From: Streptomyces sp. AA1529
Lineage (GTDB): Bacteria; Actinomycetota; Actinomycetes; Streptomycetales; Streptomycetaceae
Direction: 5' to 3'
Assembly (NCBI RefSeq): GCF_000280905.1
Contig: NZ_ALAP01000023.1
Location: forward strand, 62,001 to 126,000
Length of the DNA: 64,000 nt
In this document: positions 53,035 to 62,714 of the stretch, one piece after another
Layout of the letters: the number at the start of each line of letters is the position of its first letter
How positions within the stretch are numbered: position 1 is the stretch's first letter
The notes under the pieces: generated by a model
What the model saw: only the letters and a program-made list of their open reading frames with translations
Database searches by the model: none
What the model was told of the DNA's origin: nothing
Program-made: the position numbers and the translations under genes

Positions 53035-54063
53035 TCAGGCCGTCCAGTCGAGGATGACCTTGCCGCCGCGCCCCCGGGCCGCGTCGTCGAAGGCGGCCTC
53101 GTGATCGCGGTAGCCGTACCGGCCGGTGATCACCGGAGCGAGATCGAGGCCGCCCTCCAGCAGCACCGACATCGCGTACCAGGTCTCGAACATCTCCCGG
53201 CCGTAGATGCCCTTCAGCGTGATCATGGAGGTGACGATCCGGGCCCAGTCCACCGCGAACTCCTCGGCGGGCAGCCCGAGCATCGCGATCTTCCCGCCGT
53301 GGGTCATGTTGGCCAGCATGTCGCGGAGCGCCACCGGGTTGCCCGACATCTCCAGGCCCACGTCGAAGCCCTCGCGCAGTCCCAGAGTCCGCTGGCCGTC
53401 GGCGATGCTCGCGGCGGAGACGTTCAGCGCCAGCGAGGCACCCACGGTGCGGGCCAGCTCCAGACGCTCCTCGCTGACGTCGGTGACCACGACGTTCCGC
53501 GCCCCCGCGTGCCGGGCGACGGCCACCGCCATCAGACCGATCGGCCCCGCGCCCGTGATCAGCACGTCCTCGCCGACCAGCGGGAAGGAGAGCGCGGTGT
53601 GCACCGCGTTGCCGAACGGGTCGAAGATCGCCGCGATGTCCGGGTCCACCGGCGTGCGGTGCACCCACACATTCTCCGCGGGCAGCGCCACATACTGCGC
53701 GAAGGCGCCGTCGCGGCCCACCCCCAGGCCGACCGTGGCCCGGCACAGGTGCCGCCGGCCGGCCAGACAGTTGCGGCAGGTGCCGCAGACCAGATGGCCC
53801 TCTCCGCTCACCCGGTCGCCGGGCTTGATGCCGGTCACGTCCCGGCCGGTCTCCACGACCTCGCCGGTGAACTCGTGCCCCACCACCAGCGGCGCCGACA
53901 CCGTCTGCCGGGCCCAGCCGTCCCAGGCGCGGATGTGCAGATCGGTGCCGCAGATCCCGGTGCGCTCCACCTGGATCAGCACCTCGCCGGGCCCGGTCTC
54001 CGGCTCCGGCACGTCGGCCAGCCACAGTCCCGGTTCGGCCTTCTCCTTGACCAGCGCCTTCAC
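53035..54063 (-). CDS. tdh: L-threonine 3-dehydrogenase
   Basis: 342 residues, zinc MDR family. [17 protein letters not shown] (catalytic Cys and the Tdh-type His), [10 protein letters not shown], structural-zinc [15 protein letters not shown], Rossmann [15 protein letters not shown] and a conserved [12 protein letters not shown]. It oxidises L-threonine to 2-amino-3-ketobutyrate with NAD. GTG start has AGGAGCC 7-8 bases upstream. Forms the two-enzyme threonine-to-glycine route with kbl. Confidence 0.96.
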   Translation of the reverse strand: MKALVKEKAEPGLWLADVPEPETGPGEVLIQVERTGICGTDLHIRAWDGWARQTVSAPLVVGHEFTGEVVETGRDVTGIKPGDRVSGEGHLVCGTCRNCLAGRRHLCRATVGLGVGRDGAFAQYVALPAENVWVHRTPVDPDIAAIFDPFGNAVHTALSFPLVGEDVLITGAGPIGLMAVAVARHAGARNVVVTDVSEERLELARTVGASLALNVSAASIADGQRTLGLREGFDVGLEMSGNPVALRDMLANMTHGGKIAMLGLPAEEFAVDWARIVTSMITLKGIYGREMFETWYAMSVLLEGGLDLAPVITGRYGYRDHEAAFDDAARGRGGKVILDWTA

Positions 54064-54203
54064 GCCACGGCTCCTGTCGTCTCGCGCCACGGCAGGGCGA
54101 AGCGGGGCCGGCCGGCCCTGTGCCCTGGAGTGGGGGTGGAAAGCGGCGCCGCTGCGCACGCACCGCCGGGACGAATGTGCCGTACGGCGGCCCCCGGGTC
54201 CAT
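54060..54203 (-). CDS. Possible 47-codon upstream ORF coupled to tdh
   Basis: ATG 54203 to a TGA that overlaps the tdh GTG (GTGA). It starts [14 protein letters not shown] and is not recognisable. TAAGAA lies 7 bases before the ATG, a possible leaderless start. Could be chance in such GC-rich DNA. Confidence 0.25.
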   Translation of the reverse strand: MDPGAAVRHIRPGGACAAAPLSTPTPGHRAGRPRFALPWRETTGAVA

Positions 54204-54357
54204 CGAGGATTTCTTAACCGCACCCGCAGCTCGCCTTCACACCCCGTTCCGGCGGCCCCGTCCCGCTCTCGGCCGGTCCGCCCGGCGGAGCCCGGGGGCC
54301 GCCCGGCGGGGCCCGTGCGCGGTCGCGCGGCCCGGGCGCCCGCGCTATACGTGGCTC

Positions 54358-54399
54358 ATGGCCGACAACCCCGCGCGCCGCCCGCCGCGCCCCCGGTGA
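54358..54399 (+). CDS. Possible leader ORF MADNPARRPPRPR upstream of the ligase
   Basis: 13 codons ending one base before the ligase ATG. CTATAC lies 7 bases before its ATG, so the transcript may begin at this codon. The ligase itself has no good Shine-Dalgarno, so translation may reinitiate after this ORF. Confidence 0.35.
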   Translation: MADNPARRPPRPR

Positions 54400-54400
54400 C

Positions 54401-55387
54401 ATGCGCCTCGTCCCGCCCCTGGCCCCGATGACGGCCCGTACGGTGTCGGCGGTGCCCCGCGCCGGGGGCCTCGCCTACGAGGCCAAGTGGGACGGCTACC
54501 GGGTGCTGCTCTTCGCCCGCGCCGAGACCCCCCGCCTCCAGTCCCGCCGCGGCAACGACCTCGGCCCCGGATTCCCGGACATCCTGCGGGCCGCCGCCGC
54601 CCTCGGCGAGGAAGCGGTCCTGGACGGGGAACTGGTGGTGATCGAGGACGGCGCCGTGAACTTCGCCGTGCTCCAGTCCCGGGCCCGGCGCACCGGACCG
54701 CGCGCCGAGGCCGCGGCCTCGGCGCACCCGGCCCACTTCATCGCCTTCGACCTGCTGCAGCTCGGCGAGGAGGTGACCATGGGCCGCCCCTACCGGGAGC
54801 GCCGCGCCCTGCTGGAGGAGATCTTCACCCGCCGCGACCTGCAGCCGCCCTGGGCGCTGTGCCCGATGACCACCGACCCGGACCGGGCCCGCGAGTGGCT
54901 CGACCCGGCCTGGGGCGCGGTCGGCGTCGAGGGCATGGTCGTCAAGGGACTCGGGCAGCCCTACCGCCCGGGCGAGCGCGGCTGGCGCAAGCTGCGGGCA
55001 CGCGCCACCACCGAGGCCGTGATCGGCGCGGTCACCGGCCCCGGGACCGCGCCGGACATGCTGCTGCTGGGCCGCTACGGCCCGGACGGAGTGCTGCGGA
55101 TGGTCGCGCAGAGCACCCCGGTCACCGCCGCGCTGCGCCGGGAGATCGGCCCGCTGCTCGCTCCGGCGGACCCCGGCCACCCCTGGGAGGACGCGCGGTT
55201 CCGGTCCGGCTGGGGCAACCGGGACATCCTCGCGCACCGCTGCGTCGCCCCCGAACTGGTCGTCGAGTTCGAGGCGGACGTCGCCTTCGACGAGGGCCGC
55301 TGGCGCCACCCGGTACGGGTCCGGCGGCTGCTCCGCGACACCGCGCCCGGAGAGGTTCCGCGCTTCCCCTCCGGACCCGCCGACTGA
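54401..55387 (+). CDS. Small ATP-dependent DNA ligase (LigC/LigD-ligase type)
   Basis: 328 residues. Motif I YEAKWDGYRVLLF (Lys is adenylated, about 29), motif III FIAFDLLQLG, motif IV EGMVVKG, motif V WRKLRAR and C-terminal OB fold ending VRVRRLLRD. It is a bare catalytic core with no polymerase or nuclease domain and no Ku gene nearby, so it fits accessory ligases used in repair. ATG 54401 is 1 base after a mini-ORF stop. Confidence 0.92.
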   Translation: MRLVPPLAPMTARTVSAVPRAGGLAYEAKWDGYRVLLFARAETPRLQSRRGNDLGPGFPDILRAAAALGEEAVLDGELVVIEDGAVNFAVLQSRARRTGPRAEAAASAHPAHFIAFDLLQLGEEVTMGRPYRERRALLEEIFTRRDLQPPWALCPMTTDPDRAREWLDPAWGAVGVEGMVVKGLGQPYRPGERGWRKLRARATTEAVIGAVTGPGTAPDMLLLGRYGPDGVLRMVAQSTPVTAALRREIGPLLAPADPGHPWEDARFRSGWGNRDILAHRCVAPELVVEFEADVAFDEGRWRHPVRVRRLLRDTAPGEVPRFPSGPAD

Positions 55388-55595
55388 ACCGTGCGGAGCA
55401 CCGCCCGGAGAACGGGAGCCGGCGCTGCCCGCGGCGGGCGGGCGGCCCATGGCGGCCCCCGCGTGCCCTGTCCGGCTCAACACCGCGCGCACGGCGTGCC
55501 GGTCCGGTGCAGCGTGGGAGTCAGCGACCGCTGCCAGGCCGTCCTCGCGAGTCCGACCCGGCGCCCTGGCCTCGGCCGCCGAAGTACTCCCGGCC

Positions 55596-55699
55596 CCCGG
55601 CCGGGTGGTGCCCCGGTCCGCGCACGTGCCGCGGGCGGCGATCCGCCGCCCGCGGCGGTGAACAGCCGGACCTGCGGTCCCGGGGCACCACCGGCCGGG
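55596..55699. repeat. Nested inverted repeat between ligase and small secreted protein
   Basis: Outer arms (55596-55616 and 55680-55699) pair over 20 bp with one bulged base. Inside, 55628-55656 is a perfect 13-bp hairpin with an ATC loop. It can fold into one large structure; it may terminate the ligase transcript or be part of the leader of the next gene. Confidence 0.7.
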
Positions 55700-55782
55700 A
55701 GCAGGGCAGGGAAGACCGTCCCCCGACGACCGCCCGCGCCCCGAGGCGCCGGATCCGGTTCGGCCGAACAGAAGGAGTCCCC

Positions 55783-56022
55783 ATGCACCGCATTCCCCGC
55801 CTGCCCCGCACCGCGGCCACTCTCGCAGCGCTCACCGTGACCGCCCTGGTCCCGCTGTGCGGAGTGGCCCAGGCGGCCCCGGCCGACGACCGCGGAACCA
55901 CCGCGGCCGCCCCGGCCTCCGGCGCCGACCGCCAGGACTCCCGCGGGCAGGAAGGGCCCCGGCTGGTCAAGCTCGGCGACCGCGAGGGCCTCCTGGGGCT
56001 CGGACTGCTCGGCCTCCTCTGA
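55783..56022 (+). CDS. Small secreted protein with Gly-Leu tail (79 aa)
   Basis: Signal peptide MHRIPRLPRTAATLAALTVT ... GVAQA is followed by a short polar mature part and an unusual C-terminus, EGLLGLGLLGLL. The mature product is about 45 residues. GAAGGAG lies 5 bases before the ATG. It is followed by a strong terminator, so it is a separate unit. Family not recognised; the tail could insert in a membrane or assemble. Confidence 0.65.
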   Translation: MHRIPRLPRTAATLAALTVTALVPLCGVAQAAPADDRGTTAAAPASGADRQDSRGQEGPRLVKLGDREGLLGLGLLGLL

Positions 56023-56039
56023 CGCCCGCTCCTCCCGTA

Positions 56040-56076
56040 CCGAACCGCTCGACCCCGCGGGGGCCGAGCGGTTCGG
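56040..56076. terminator. Terminator after small secreted protein
   Basis: Perfect 12-bp stem CCGAACCGCTCG and complement with a 13-base loop. Confidence 0.85.
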
Positions 56077-56381
56077 TCGTGCCGGGACGGTGCCGCCGGC
56101 GCACCGTCAGGCCGGGTCCGCGGGCCCTCCGTCGGCGCGGGGGAGCGCGCGCCTGCGGCGGTCCTGCGCGGCCCGAGGACGCCGCCCGCCTGCTGTCCGC
56201 ACTCGGCCGCTCTCCGCCGCCCTTCCCTGCCACCGCTCTCCGCGGCCGGTCCGCGCCCCGGAGGTCCGGCCCGCAGGCGAACGGCGGGCCCCTGTCACCC
56301 GCGGGAGGGAAGCAGCCGCACCGGTCCGCCGGCCGGCTCGTTTCCAGGACGGAGTGCCGAGAGCCGAGACCGGGAGTCACG

Positions 56382-56984
56382 ATGCGCGCAAGGATGCTGT
56401 CCGCCGTCCCGACCCGGGTGCTCACGGTCTCCGTACTGCTGGGCGCCCTCGTCGCGCCGGGTACCGCCGCGGCCGCCGCTTCCGCGCGGCCCGCCGTCGG
56501 CGGCTCGGCGGTCCGGCTGCTGCCGGCCGGGGCGCCGGCGGCCGACTCCCCCGCCTCCGTCCGCGCGGCCCGCCCCACCGTCCCGGCGGTGCGCGAGGCT
56601 CCGGCAGACCCCGCGGTCCGGGCCGAGGCCGACCGGCTGATGAAGCTCACCCACCGGCAGTTCGCGGCGGTGCGCCACGCGCCCCCGTTCAACTGGACCA
56701 CCGACGGCTGCTCCGTGCCGACCGGCCTGCTCCCCTACAGCGAGGTCTTCCGCCCCGCCTGCGTCCAGCACGACTTCGGCTACCGCAACTACGGCGGCAA
56801 CCACGAACTGAAGCTGGACCCCACCCGCGCCACGAAGAACTGGATCGACAGCCGGTTCCGCACCGAGATGCGGCGGATCTGCGACGACCGGTACCCGGCC
56901 GCGGGGCGCCACCGCAACTGCCGCCGCGCGGCCGACGCCTACTACGCCGGAGTGCGGATCGGCGGCGACAAAGCCTTCTTCTAG
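56382..56984 (+). CDS. Secreted phospholipase A2
   Basis: 200 residues. A signal peptide (about 1-32) and a Pro/Ala-rich pro-region precede the bacterial PLA2 fold (about 95-200): FNWTTDGCSVPTGLL, FRPACVQHDFGYRNYGG (His-Asp active site with Cys) and a later NCRRAADAYYAGV. It hydrolyses the sn-2 ester of phospholipids outside the cell, calcium-dependent in the family. Four or more Cys suggest disulfides. Confidence 0.9.
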   Translation: MRARMLSAVPTRVLTVSVLLGALVAPGTAAAAASARPAVGGSAVRLLPAGAPAADSPASVRAARPTVPAVREAPADPAVRAEADRLMKLTHRQFAAVRHAPPFNWTTDGCSVPTGLLPYSEVFRPACVQHDFGYRNYGGNHELKLDPTRATKNWIDSRFRTEMRRICDDRYPAAGRHRNCRRAADAYYAGVRIGGDKAFF

Positions 56985-57034
56985 CAGCCGGACGGGGCGT
57001 GGCGGCCGCAGCCGCCGCGCGACCGCCGGTCCGC

Positions 57035-57075
57035 ACACCGCCACCGGGCTCCTCGATGCGCCTCGGTGGCGGTGT
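57035..57075. terminator. Terminator after phospholipase gene
   Basis: Perfect 12-bp stem ACACCGCCACCG and complement, 17-base loop. CCGCCACCG recurs twice more in the next 60 bases. Nothing else supportable lies between 56985 and 57329. Confidence 0.75.
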
Positions 57076-57329
57076 CCGGTGACTTCTGCCGTCCCGCCAC
57101 CGCCCGGTCCGGATACCGCCACCGGACGCATCCGCCGCCGCTGCCCGGGTGATCCCGCCCCGCGGCGGAGCGCGGCGCGGCGCGGTCGCACGGGCGTCGT
57201 GGCGGTGACGTGCTCGACTGAGGCGACGGCACCGGTCGCGCGCCCGGGGCGCCGCGGTGCCGCGACCCGCGTCCCGCCGGTCGCCCGGCCGGCCTCCGGG
57301 CCTGCCGACGAACAGCCAGGGAGGACCCC

Positions 57330-57413
57330 GTGACCCGGCCTCACCCCCGCGCGCACCACGGTGCCGCGCCGCAGCCCGCGGCCGTCGCCCTCCGTCTCCC
57401 GGGCGTCCTGTGA
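57330..57413 (+). pseudogene. 27-codon ORF coupled to crtI, possible crtE relic or leader
   Basis: GTG start with GGAGG 5 bases upstream; product VTRPHPRAHHGAAPQPAAVA then LRLPGVL. Its TGA overlaps the crtI GTG (GTGA), and crtI has no ribosome site of its own. In Streptomyces carotenoid clusters crtE (GGPP synthase) usually sits here. Either crtE was deleted leaving its ends, or this is a coupling leader. Confidence 0.4.
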
Positions 57414-58969
57414 CGATCGCGGCCGCACGGGGGCACGCCGACCACGTGGTCGTGGTCGGTGCCGGGCTGGCCGGGCTGTCCGCGGCGCTCCATCTGCTCG
57501 GTGCGGGGCGCCGGGTGACCGTCGTGGAGAGCGAGCTGGGGCCGGGTGGCCGGGCCGGCCGGGTGGAGCGGTCCGGCTACCGGTTCGACACCGGGCCCAC
57601 CGTGCTGACCATGCCCGAACTGGTCGAGGAGGCGTTCGCCGCGGTCGGCGACTCGCTCCGCGACCGGCTCGACCTGATGCCGCTGCACCCCGCCTACCGG
57701 GCGCGGTTCGCCGACGGCAGCGGGCTGGACGTGCACAGCGACGCCGAGGCGATGGAGGCCGAGGTCGAGCGCTTCGCCGGGGCCGGGGCCGCGGACGGCT
57801 ACCGGCGGCTGCGGGCCTGGCTGGGGGAGCTCTACCGGCTGCAGATGCGGCGGTTCATCGACGTCAACTTCGACTCGCCCCGCCAGCTCCTGCACCCGGA
57901 CCTGGTCCGGCTGGCCGCCCTGGGCGGGTTCGGCAGGCTGGACGCGCGGATCGCGCGGTACCTGCCGGACGAACGGCTGCGCCGGGTCTTCTCCTTCCAG
58001 TCCCTGTACGCGGGGGTGCCGCCCGAGCGGGCACTGGCCGCGTACGCCGTGATCGCCTACATGGACACGGTGGCGGGGGTCTGGTTCCCGCGCGGCGGTA
58101 TGCACGCGCTGCCCGGCGCCATGGCGGCCGCGGCCCGCGACGCGGGAGCCGAGCTGCGCTACGGGCAGCCGGTCACCCGGCTGGAGCGCTCCGGTGAACG
58201 CGTCACCGCCGTCGTCACCGCGACCGAGCGCATCCCCTGCGACGCCGTCGTCCTCACCCCGGACCTGCCGCTGTCCTACGCGCTGCTCGGCCACCGGCCG
58301 CGCCGCGCGCTGCGGCTGCGGCACGCGCCGTCCGCGGTCGTCCTGCACGTGGGCACCGACCGCACCTGGCCCGGGCTGGGGCACCACACGCTCTCCTTCG
58401 GCAGCGCGTGGCGGCGCACCTTCCGCGAACTCACCCGGGACGGCAGCCTGATGACCGACCCCTCGCTGCTGATCACCCGGCCCACCGCCACGGACCCGGA
58501 GCTGGCGCCGCCCGGTCGCCATGTGCACTACGTGCTGGCGCCCTGCCCCAACACCGACATCGGCCCCGACGCCCGCCAGTGGCGCGACCTGGCCCCGCGG
58601 TACCGCGACGCGCTGCTGGGCCACCTGGAGCGGCGCGGACTGACCGGCATCGCCGCCGCGGTGCAGGAGGAGGTGCTGGTCACGCCCGCCGACTGGAGCG
58701 CGCGCGGGCTCGCCGCCGGTACACCGTTCTCGGCCGCCCACACGGCGGCCCAGACCGGACCCTTCCGGCCCCGCAACCTCGTGCGCGGCACCCGCAACGC
58801 CGTGCTGGCCGGCTGCGGCACCACCCCCGGAGTCGGCGTACCGACCGTGCTGCTGTCCGGAAAGCTCGCCGCCGCCCGCCTCACCGGCCCCGCGCCCCGC
58901 CCGGCACGCAGCCCCCGCCCGGCCCCGGCCCTCCCGCGACGGACCCCCGCGAAGGACACCCGCGCATGA
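57410..58969 (+). CDS. crtI: Phytoene desaturase
   Basis: 519 residues. FAD-binding [22 protein letters not shown] (about 13), [37 protein letters not shown], and C-terminal [22 protein letters not shown]. It inserts double bonds into phytoene to give lycopene. GTG start overlapping the 27-codon ORF; stop overlaps crtB (ATGA). The tail after residue 490 is Pro/Arg-rich. Confidence 0.95.
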   Translation: MTIAAARGHADHVVVVGAGLAGLSAALHLLGAGRRVTVVESELGPGGRAGRVERSGYRFDTGPTVLTMPELVEEAFAAVGDSLRDRLDLMPLHPAYRARFADGSGLDVHSDAEAMEAEVERFAGAGAADGYRRLRAWLGELYRLQMRRFIDVNFDSPRQLLHPDLVRLAALGGFGRLDARIARYLPDERLRRVFSFQSLYAGVPPERALAAYAVIAYMDTVAGVWFPRGGMHALPGAMAAAARDAGAELRYGQPVTRLERSGERVTAVVTATERIPCDAVVLTPDLPLSYALLGHRPRRALRLRHAPSAVVLHVGTDRTWPGLGHHTLSFGSAWRRTFRELTRDGSLMTDPSLLITRPTATDPELAPPGRHVHYVLAPCPNTDIGPDARQWRDLAPRYRDALLGHLERRGLTGIAAAVQEEVLVTPADWSARGLAAGTPFSAAHTAAQTGPFRPRNLVRGTRNAVLAGCGTTPGVGVPTVLLSGKLAAARLTGPAPRPARSPRPAPALPRRTPAKDTRA

Positions 58970-59925
58970 CGGAACGCGAACTCGACGCAGCGGGCATCAA
59001 CGACCCCGGCCTGCGGGAGGCGTACCGGCTCTCCCGCCGGCTCAACGCCCGGCACGGGAAGACCTACTTCCTCGCCACCCGGCTGCTGCCCCCGGAACGG
59101 CGCCCCGCGGTGCACGCGCTCTACGGCTTCGCCCGCTGGGCCGACGACATCGTGGACGACCAGGGCAGCGCCGCCACCCCCGCCGAACGCGCCGCGGTGC
59201 TCGACGCCCTGGAGACCCGCCTGGTCGGCGCGCTGCGAACGGGCGAGAGCAGCCAGCCCGTCGTCCGCGCCCTCGCACACACCGCCGCCACCTACCGCAT
59301 CAGCCCCGGCCACTTCACCGACTTCATGGCCTCCATGCGCAGCGACCTGGTGGTCACGGGCTATCCGACCTACGCCGACCTGCGCCACTACATGCACGGC
59401 TCCGCCGCCGTCATCGGACTGCAGATGCTCCCGGTGCTCGGCACCGTCGTGCCCCCGGCGGAGGCGGCACCGCACGCGGCGGCGCTGGGCGTCGCCTTCC
59501 AGCTGACCAACTTCGTGCGCGACGTCGGCGAGGACCTCGACCGCGGCCGCGTCTACCTGCCGCAGGACCTGCTGGCGGCGCACGGCGTCGACCGCGAACT
59601 GCTGCGCTGGAGCAGAGCCACCGGGCAGCGCGACCCCCGCATCACCGCGGCACTGCGCGCCGCCCTCGACCTCACCCGCCAGGTCTACCGCGAGGCCCGG
59701 CCCGGACTCGCCATGCTCGACCCCCGCGCGCGGCCCTGCATCCGCACCGCCTTCGTGCTCTACAGCGCCATCCTGGAGGCCGTCGTCGACAGCGGATTCG
59801 ACGTGCTGCACCGCCGCGCCGTCGTCCCGCGCCGCCACCGGGCGGCCCTGGCGCTCGACGGGCTGGCCCGGAGCTCCGCCGCCCGTCTGCGTACGCCCCG
59901 GCCCCGACAGAGGGAGTTGTCATGA
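58966..59925 (+). CDS. crtB: Phytoene synthase
   Basis: 319 residues of the squalene/phytoene synthase family. Asp-rich motifs are [10 protein letters not shown] and [34 protein letters not shown] and QLTNFVRDV are typical. It condenses two GGPP molecules to phytoene. ATGA overlaps with crtI and the Rieske gene on either side imply one transcript. Its substrate GGPP must come from a synthase outside the window. Confidence 0.96.
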   Translation: MTERELDAAGINDPGLREAYRLSRRLNARHGKTYFLATRLLPPERRPAVHALYGFARWADDIVDDQGSAATPAERAAVLDALETRLVGALRTGESSQPVVRALAHTAATYRISPGHFTDFMASMRSDLVVTGYPTYADLRHYMHGSAAVIGLQMLPVLGTVVPPAEAAPHAAALGVAFQLTNFVRDVGEDLDRGRVYLPQDLLAAHGVDRELLRWSRATGQRDPRITAALRAALDLTRQVYREARPGLAMLDPRARPCIRTAFVLYSAILEAVVDSGFDVLHRRAVVPRRHRAALALDGLARSSAARLRTPRPRQRELS

Positions 59926-60953
59926 CCGAGGGTGCGCCCCCACGCGGCCGCCTCCCCCTCGCCCTGCGCCGCCGCGCCGTCCCCTGGGAACGGCAGCGGC
60001 CCACCTGGCGCGCAGCCCGTCCCGGCCTCATCGAGGACGCGCTGCGGCGCGCCCAGAAGCGGCCCTCCGGCAACTGGTACGTGCTCGGCGCGGCCCGGGA
60101 CCTGACCCGGGGACGCCCGCTGGGCCGCACCGTCGCCGGGGTCGAGGTCGTGGCCTGGTACGACGCGCAGGGGCGGATCCGTGCGGGCGCGGGCGCCTGC
60201 CCGCATCTGGGCGCGCCGCTCAAGGACAGCCGGGTGCGGTGCGGACGGCTGGTCTGCCACTGGCACGGAATGGCCTTCGACGGCGGGCCGACGGCGGGCT
60301 GGACGCCCTACCCGGCCTACGACGACGGGGTGCTGGCGTGGGTCCGGCTCGACGACGCCGGCGGTGAGGAGCCCACCGAGCGGCCCGTGGTGCCGACCCG
60401 GCCGCGTCCCGCCCGTTCGGTGGACGCCGTCTACACCGCCGTCGGCCGCTGCGCCCCCGACGATGTCGTCGCCAACCGCCTCGATCCGTGGCACGGCGCC
60501 TGGTACCACCCCTACTCCTTCGTGGACCTGACGGTGGTGAGCGCCCCGGAGGCGGTCGCGGACGAGGCGGCGACGCACGGCGGGGCGGCGGACGGCTTCG
60601 TGGTCGACGTCTCCTTCAAGGTCGCCGGCCGGGTCGTGGTGCCGGTACGCGCCGTCTTCACCGCACCCGAACCGCGCACCGTCGTCATGCACCTCACCGA
60701 GGGGGAGGGGCGCGGCTCCGTGGTGGAGACCCATGCGACCCCGCTGGACGCCGACTCCGCGGGCGAGCCCCGCACCCTGGTGACCGAGGCGATCGTGGCG
60801 CACTCGCCGCGGCCCGGATTCGCGCTCGCGCGGGCCGGGGCGCCGCTGCTCCGCGCGCTGCTGCGGGCCGGTGCCGACCGGCTGTGGCGGGACGACCTCG
60901 CCTACGCCGAGCGCCGCTGGCAGCTGCGCAGCACCCGGCACTTCCCCGGCTGA
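59922..60953 (+). CDS. Rieske [2Fe-2S] protein with DUF5914-type C-terminal domain
   Basis: 343 residues. Rieske cluster ligands are in CPHLGAPL (Cys/His) and CHWHGMAF (Cys/His), about residues 89-116. The C-terminal part (about 165-343) is a SRPBCC-like region, [14 protein letters not shown], as in DUF5914 proteins of Streptomyces carotenoid loci. The layout is that of a Rieske oxygenase, but the mononuclear-iron motif is not obvious. Coupled to crtB; a hydroxylation or ketolation of the carotenoid is a reasonable guess. Confidence 0.85.
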   Translation: MTEGAPPRGRLPLALRRRAVPWERQRPTWRAARPGLIEDALRRAQKRPSGNWYVLGAARDLTRGRPLGRTVAGVEVVAWYDAQGRIRAGAGACPHLGAPLKDSRVRCGRLVCHWHGMAFDGGPTAGWTPYPAYDDGVLAWVRLDDAGGEEPTERPVVPTRPRPARSVDAVYTAVGRCAPDDVVANRLDPWHGAWYHPYSFVDLTVVSAPEAVADEAATHGGAADGFVVDVSFKVAGRVVVPVRAVFTAPEPRTVVMHLTEGEGRGSVVETHATPLDADSAGEPRTLVTEAIVAHSPRPGFALARAGAPLLRALLRAGADRLWRDDLAYAERRWQLRSTRHFPG

Positions 60954-60963
60954 CCGTCCCGCC

Positions 60964-62523
60964 TCAGCCCAGCCGGGCCAGCGACCGCAACAGCGCCGAC
61001 CTGCCCCGGTCCGGCACCGTCCGCAGCGGGTGCCCCCGCACCCCCCAGCGGGCCAGCAGCACATTCGCGGCGAGGAGTCCGCTGGTGGCCGCACGCTCCA
61101 TGAGGGCGACCGGCAGCCCGGTGCGCACCAGGTCCCCGGCCACCACCAGGCGGGGGTCGGGCGTGCGCACCGTGGGCCGGTCGCGGTGGCCGCCGACCGG
61201 GAAGAGCGGGCAGTCGGCACGCCATTCGTGGCAGGCGTCCAGGACCCGGGCCGCGGCCGTCTCCGGGTAGACCCGGGCCAGTTCGCCGCGCAGCCGCTCC
61301 TGCACCTGCTCCCGCGTCCGCGGCTGCCGCGCGGCCGCGGGGTCCACGGCGTAGGCGTGCAGTTCGACGACCGAGCCGCCGGAGCGGGCCGCCCAGCGCG
61401 CCGCCTCCGTCTCCCAGCGCTCCAGCACGCTCACGTTGTCCAGCGGTCCGTAGCCGCTCGTCCCCAGGAACCCGGGCCGCCGCCGGGACACCGGACGGTC
61501 CAGCCACAGCCGGGAGACCAGGAACGGCGGTGCGGTGCGCAGCCGCGCCACCCGCTCCCGCCAGGCCGCGTCCGCCAGCTGCGGGGAGGCGTCGGCCACA
61601 CCGCGCAGGCCGGCGGTGTCCAGTGCCAGTACGACTGCCGCGCAGTGCTCTTCACCGGCGGCCGTGGACACGATCCGCGCCCCGCCCGCCGGCCGGATCC
61701 CGAGCACGGGCTCCCCGGTGCGCAGCCGGACCCCGAGCTTCTCCAGGTAGTCGCCCAGCGGCTCCCACAGCGCCCGCGGATACGGCTCGGCGGGGACGTC
61801 GAAGAGCAGCCCCTCGCTCGAACCGAGGAAGTAGATGTGGAACATCAGCGCCATCTCGGCGGCCGACAGCTCGCCGGGGTCGGCGAAGAAGCTCCGCGAG
61901 AACACCTCGAACGCCAGGTCGCGTGCCGCCTCGGGGAACCGGATCGCGGTCAGCAGCTCCTGCGCCGCGGTGCCGTCCCACCGTTCGTACACCTCCGGGA
62001 CCCGCACGTCCAGCAGCGGCAGCGCGGCCCGCGGCGCCATGCCCGCCAGGTCCCGCAGCCCGAAGGTGGGGCTGAGCGCGGCGAACCCCAGGGCGCTGAA
62101 CGGAGGGGTGCGGGGCACGTGCGCGAAGCTGTCGCGCGCGCCGCCGCTGTGCTGCAGCGGGTAGTCGGGCAGTCCGCGCAGCCCGGCCAGCAGCGGGTCG
62201 ATACGCCGCAGCAGAGCCCGCAGGTTGTAGTACTGGCGGAAGAAGGCGTGGAAGCCGCGGCTCATCGTCGCGCAGGAGCCGTCCCGCAGCCGTACCGGCC
62301 ATCCGGCCAGCCGCCCGCCCAGCTGCGGTTCGCGCTCGTAGACCGTGACCCGCACGCCCCGTTCGGCGAGCCCGGTGGCGGCGGCGAGTCCGGCGATCCC
62401 GCCGCCGACCACCGCGACCCGCGGAGCGGGACCGCCCGGCCCGGCCCGGTCGAACGCGGGCCGTCCCGGCGCGGGTCGCAGCACCCGTGTCCTGCGGTCG
62501 CGCCCGTGCCGTGCCGCGCTCAC
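60964..62523 (-). CDS. crtU: Carotenoid desaturase/methyltransferase (isorenieratene-synthase type)
   Basis: 519 residues. FAD-binding VAVVGGGIAGLAAATGLAERG after a 40-residue lead, GGRLAGWPVRL, SRGFHAFFRQYYNLR (CrtU hallmark), AVVLALDTAGLR and LVVAGDLVRTGLP near the end. CrtU aromatises the beta-ionone rings of beta-carotene to isorenieratene with methyl shift. GTG start with GGAG 7 bases upstream; overlaps the stop of the small ORF before it. Only 10 bases separate its stop from the convergent Rieske gene. Confidence 0.93.
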   Translation of the reverse strand: MSAARHGRDRRTRVLRPAPGRPAFDRAGPGGPAPRVAVVGGGIAGLAAATGLAERGVRVTVYEREPQLGGRLAGWPVRLRDGSCATMSRGFHAFFRQYYNLRALLRRIDPLLAGLRGLPDYPLQHSGGARDSFAHVPRTPPFSALGFAALSPTFGLRDLAGMAPRAALPLLDVRVPEVYERWDGTAAQELLTAIRFPEAARDLAFEVFSRSFFADPGELSAAEMALMFHIYFLGSSEGLLFDVPAEPYPRALWEPLGDYLEKLGVRLRTGEPVLGIRPAGGARIVSTAAGEEHCAAVVLALDTAGLRGVADASPQLADAAWRERVARLRTAPPFLVSRLWLDRPVSRRRPGFLGTSGYGPLDNVSVLERWETEAARWAARSGGSVVELHAYAVDPAAARQPRTREQVQERLRGELARVYPETAAARVLDACHEWRADCPLFPVGGHRDRPTVRTPDPRLVVAGDLVRTGLPVALMERAATSGLLAANVLLARWGVRGHPLRTVPDRGRSALLRSLARLG

Positions 62524-62714
62524 CGTGCGGCTCCGCCGCGGGGTCCGGCCGGGACCGGTCCGGCCGCGGCCGGGCGGGTGAGCGCGGTGCCGGTCGACGC
62601 CTCCGGTGCCGGCCGCGTCCGCCCGCGGTCGGCGGCCCGCCGCGCTCCTCGCCGGGCCGGCCGCCCGGCCGTGTCGTACGCGGTGGACTGCGCCTCGGCG
62701 CACGGCAGTGTCAT
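62520..62714 (-). pseudogene. 64-codon ORF between crtY and crtU, possible crtT relic
   Basis: ATG overlaps the crtY stop (ATGA) and TGA overlaps the crtU GTG (GTGA). Product begins MTLPCAEAQSTAYDTAGR then turns into Arg/Pro/Ala-rich sequence ending AGPRGGAAR. In Streptomyces crtT (methyltransferase) lies at this place, and its N-terminus has an AFD..A..YD pattern that the first residues faintly recall. No SAM-binding motif remains. Confidence 0.4.
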
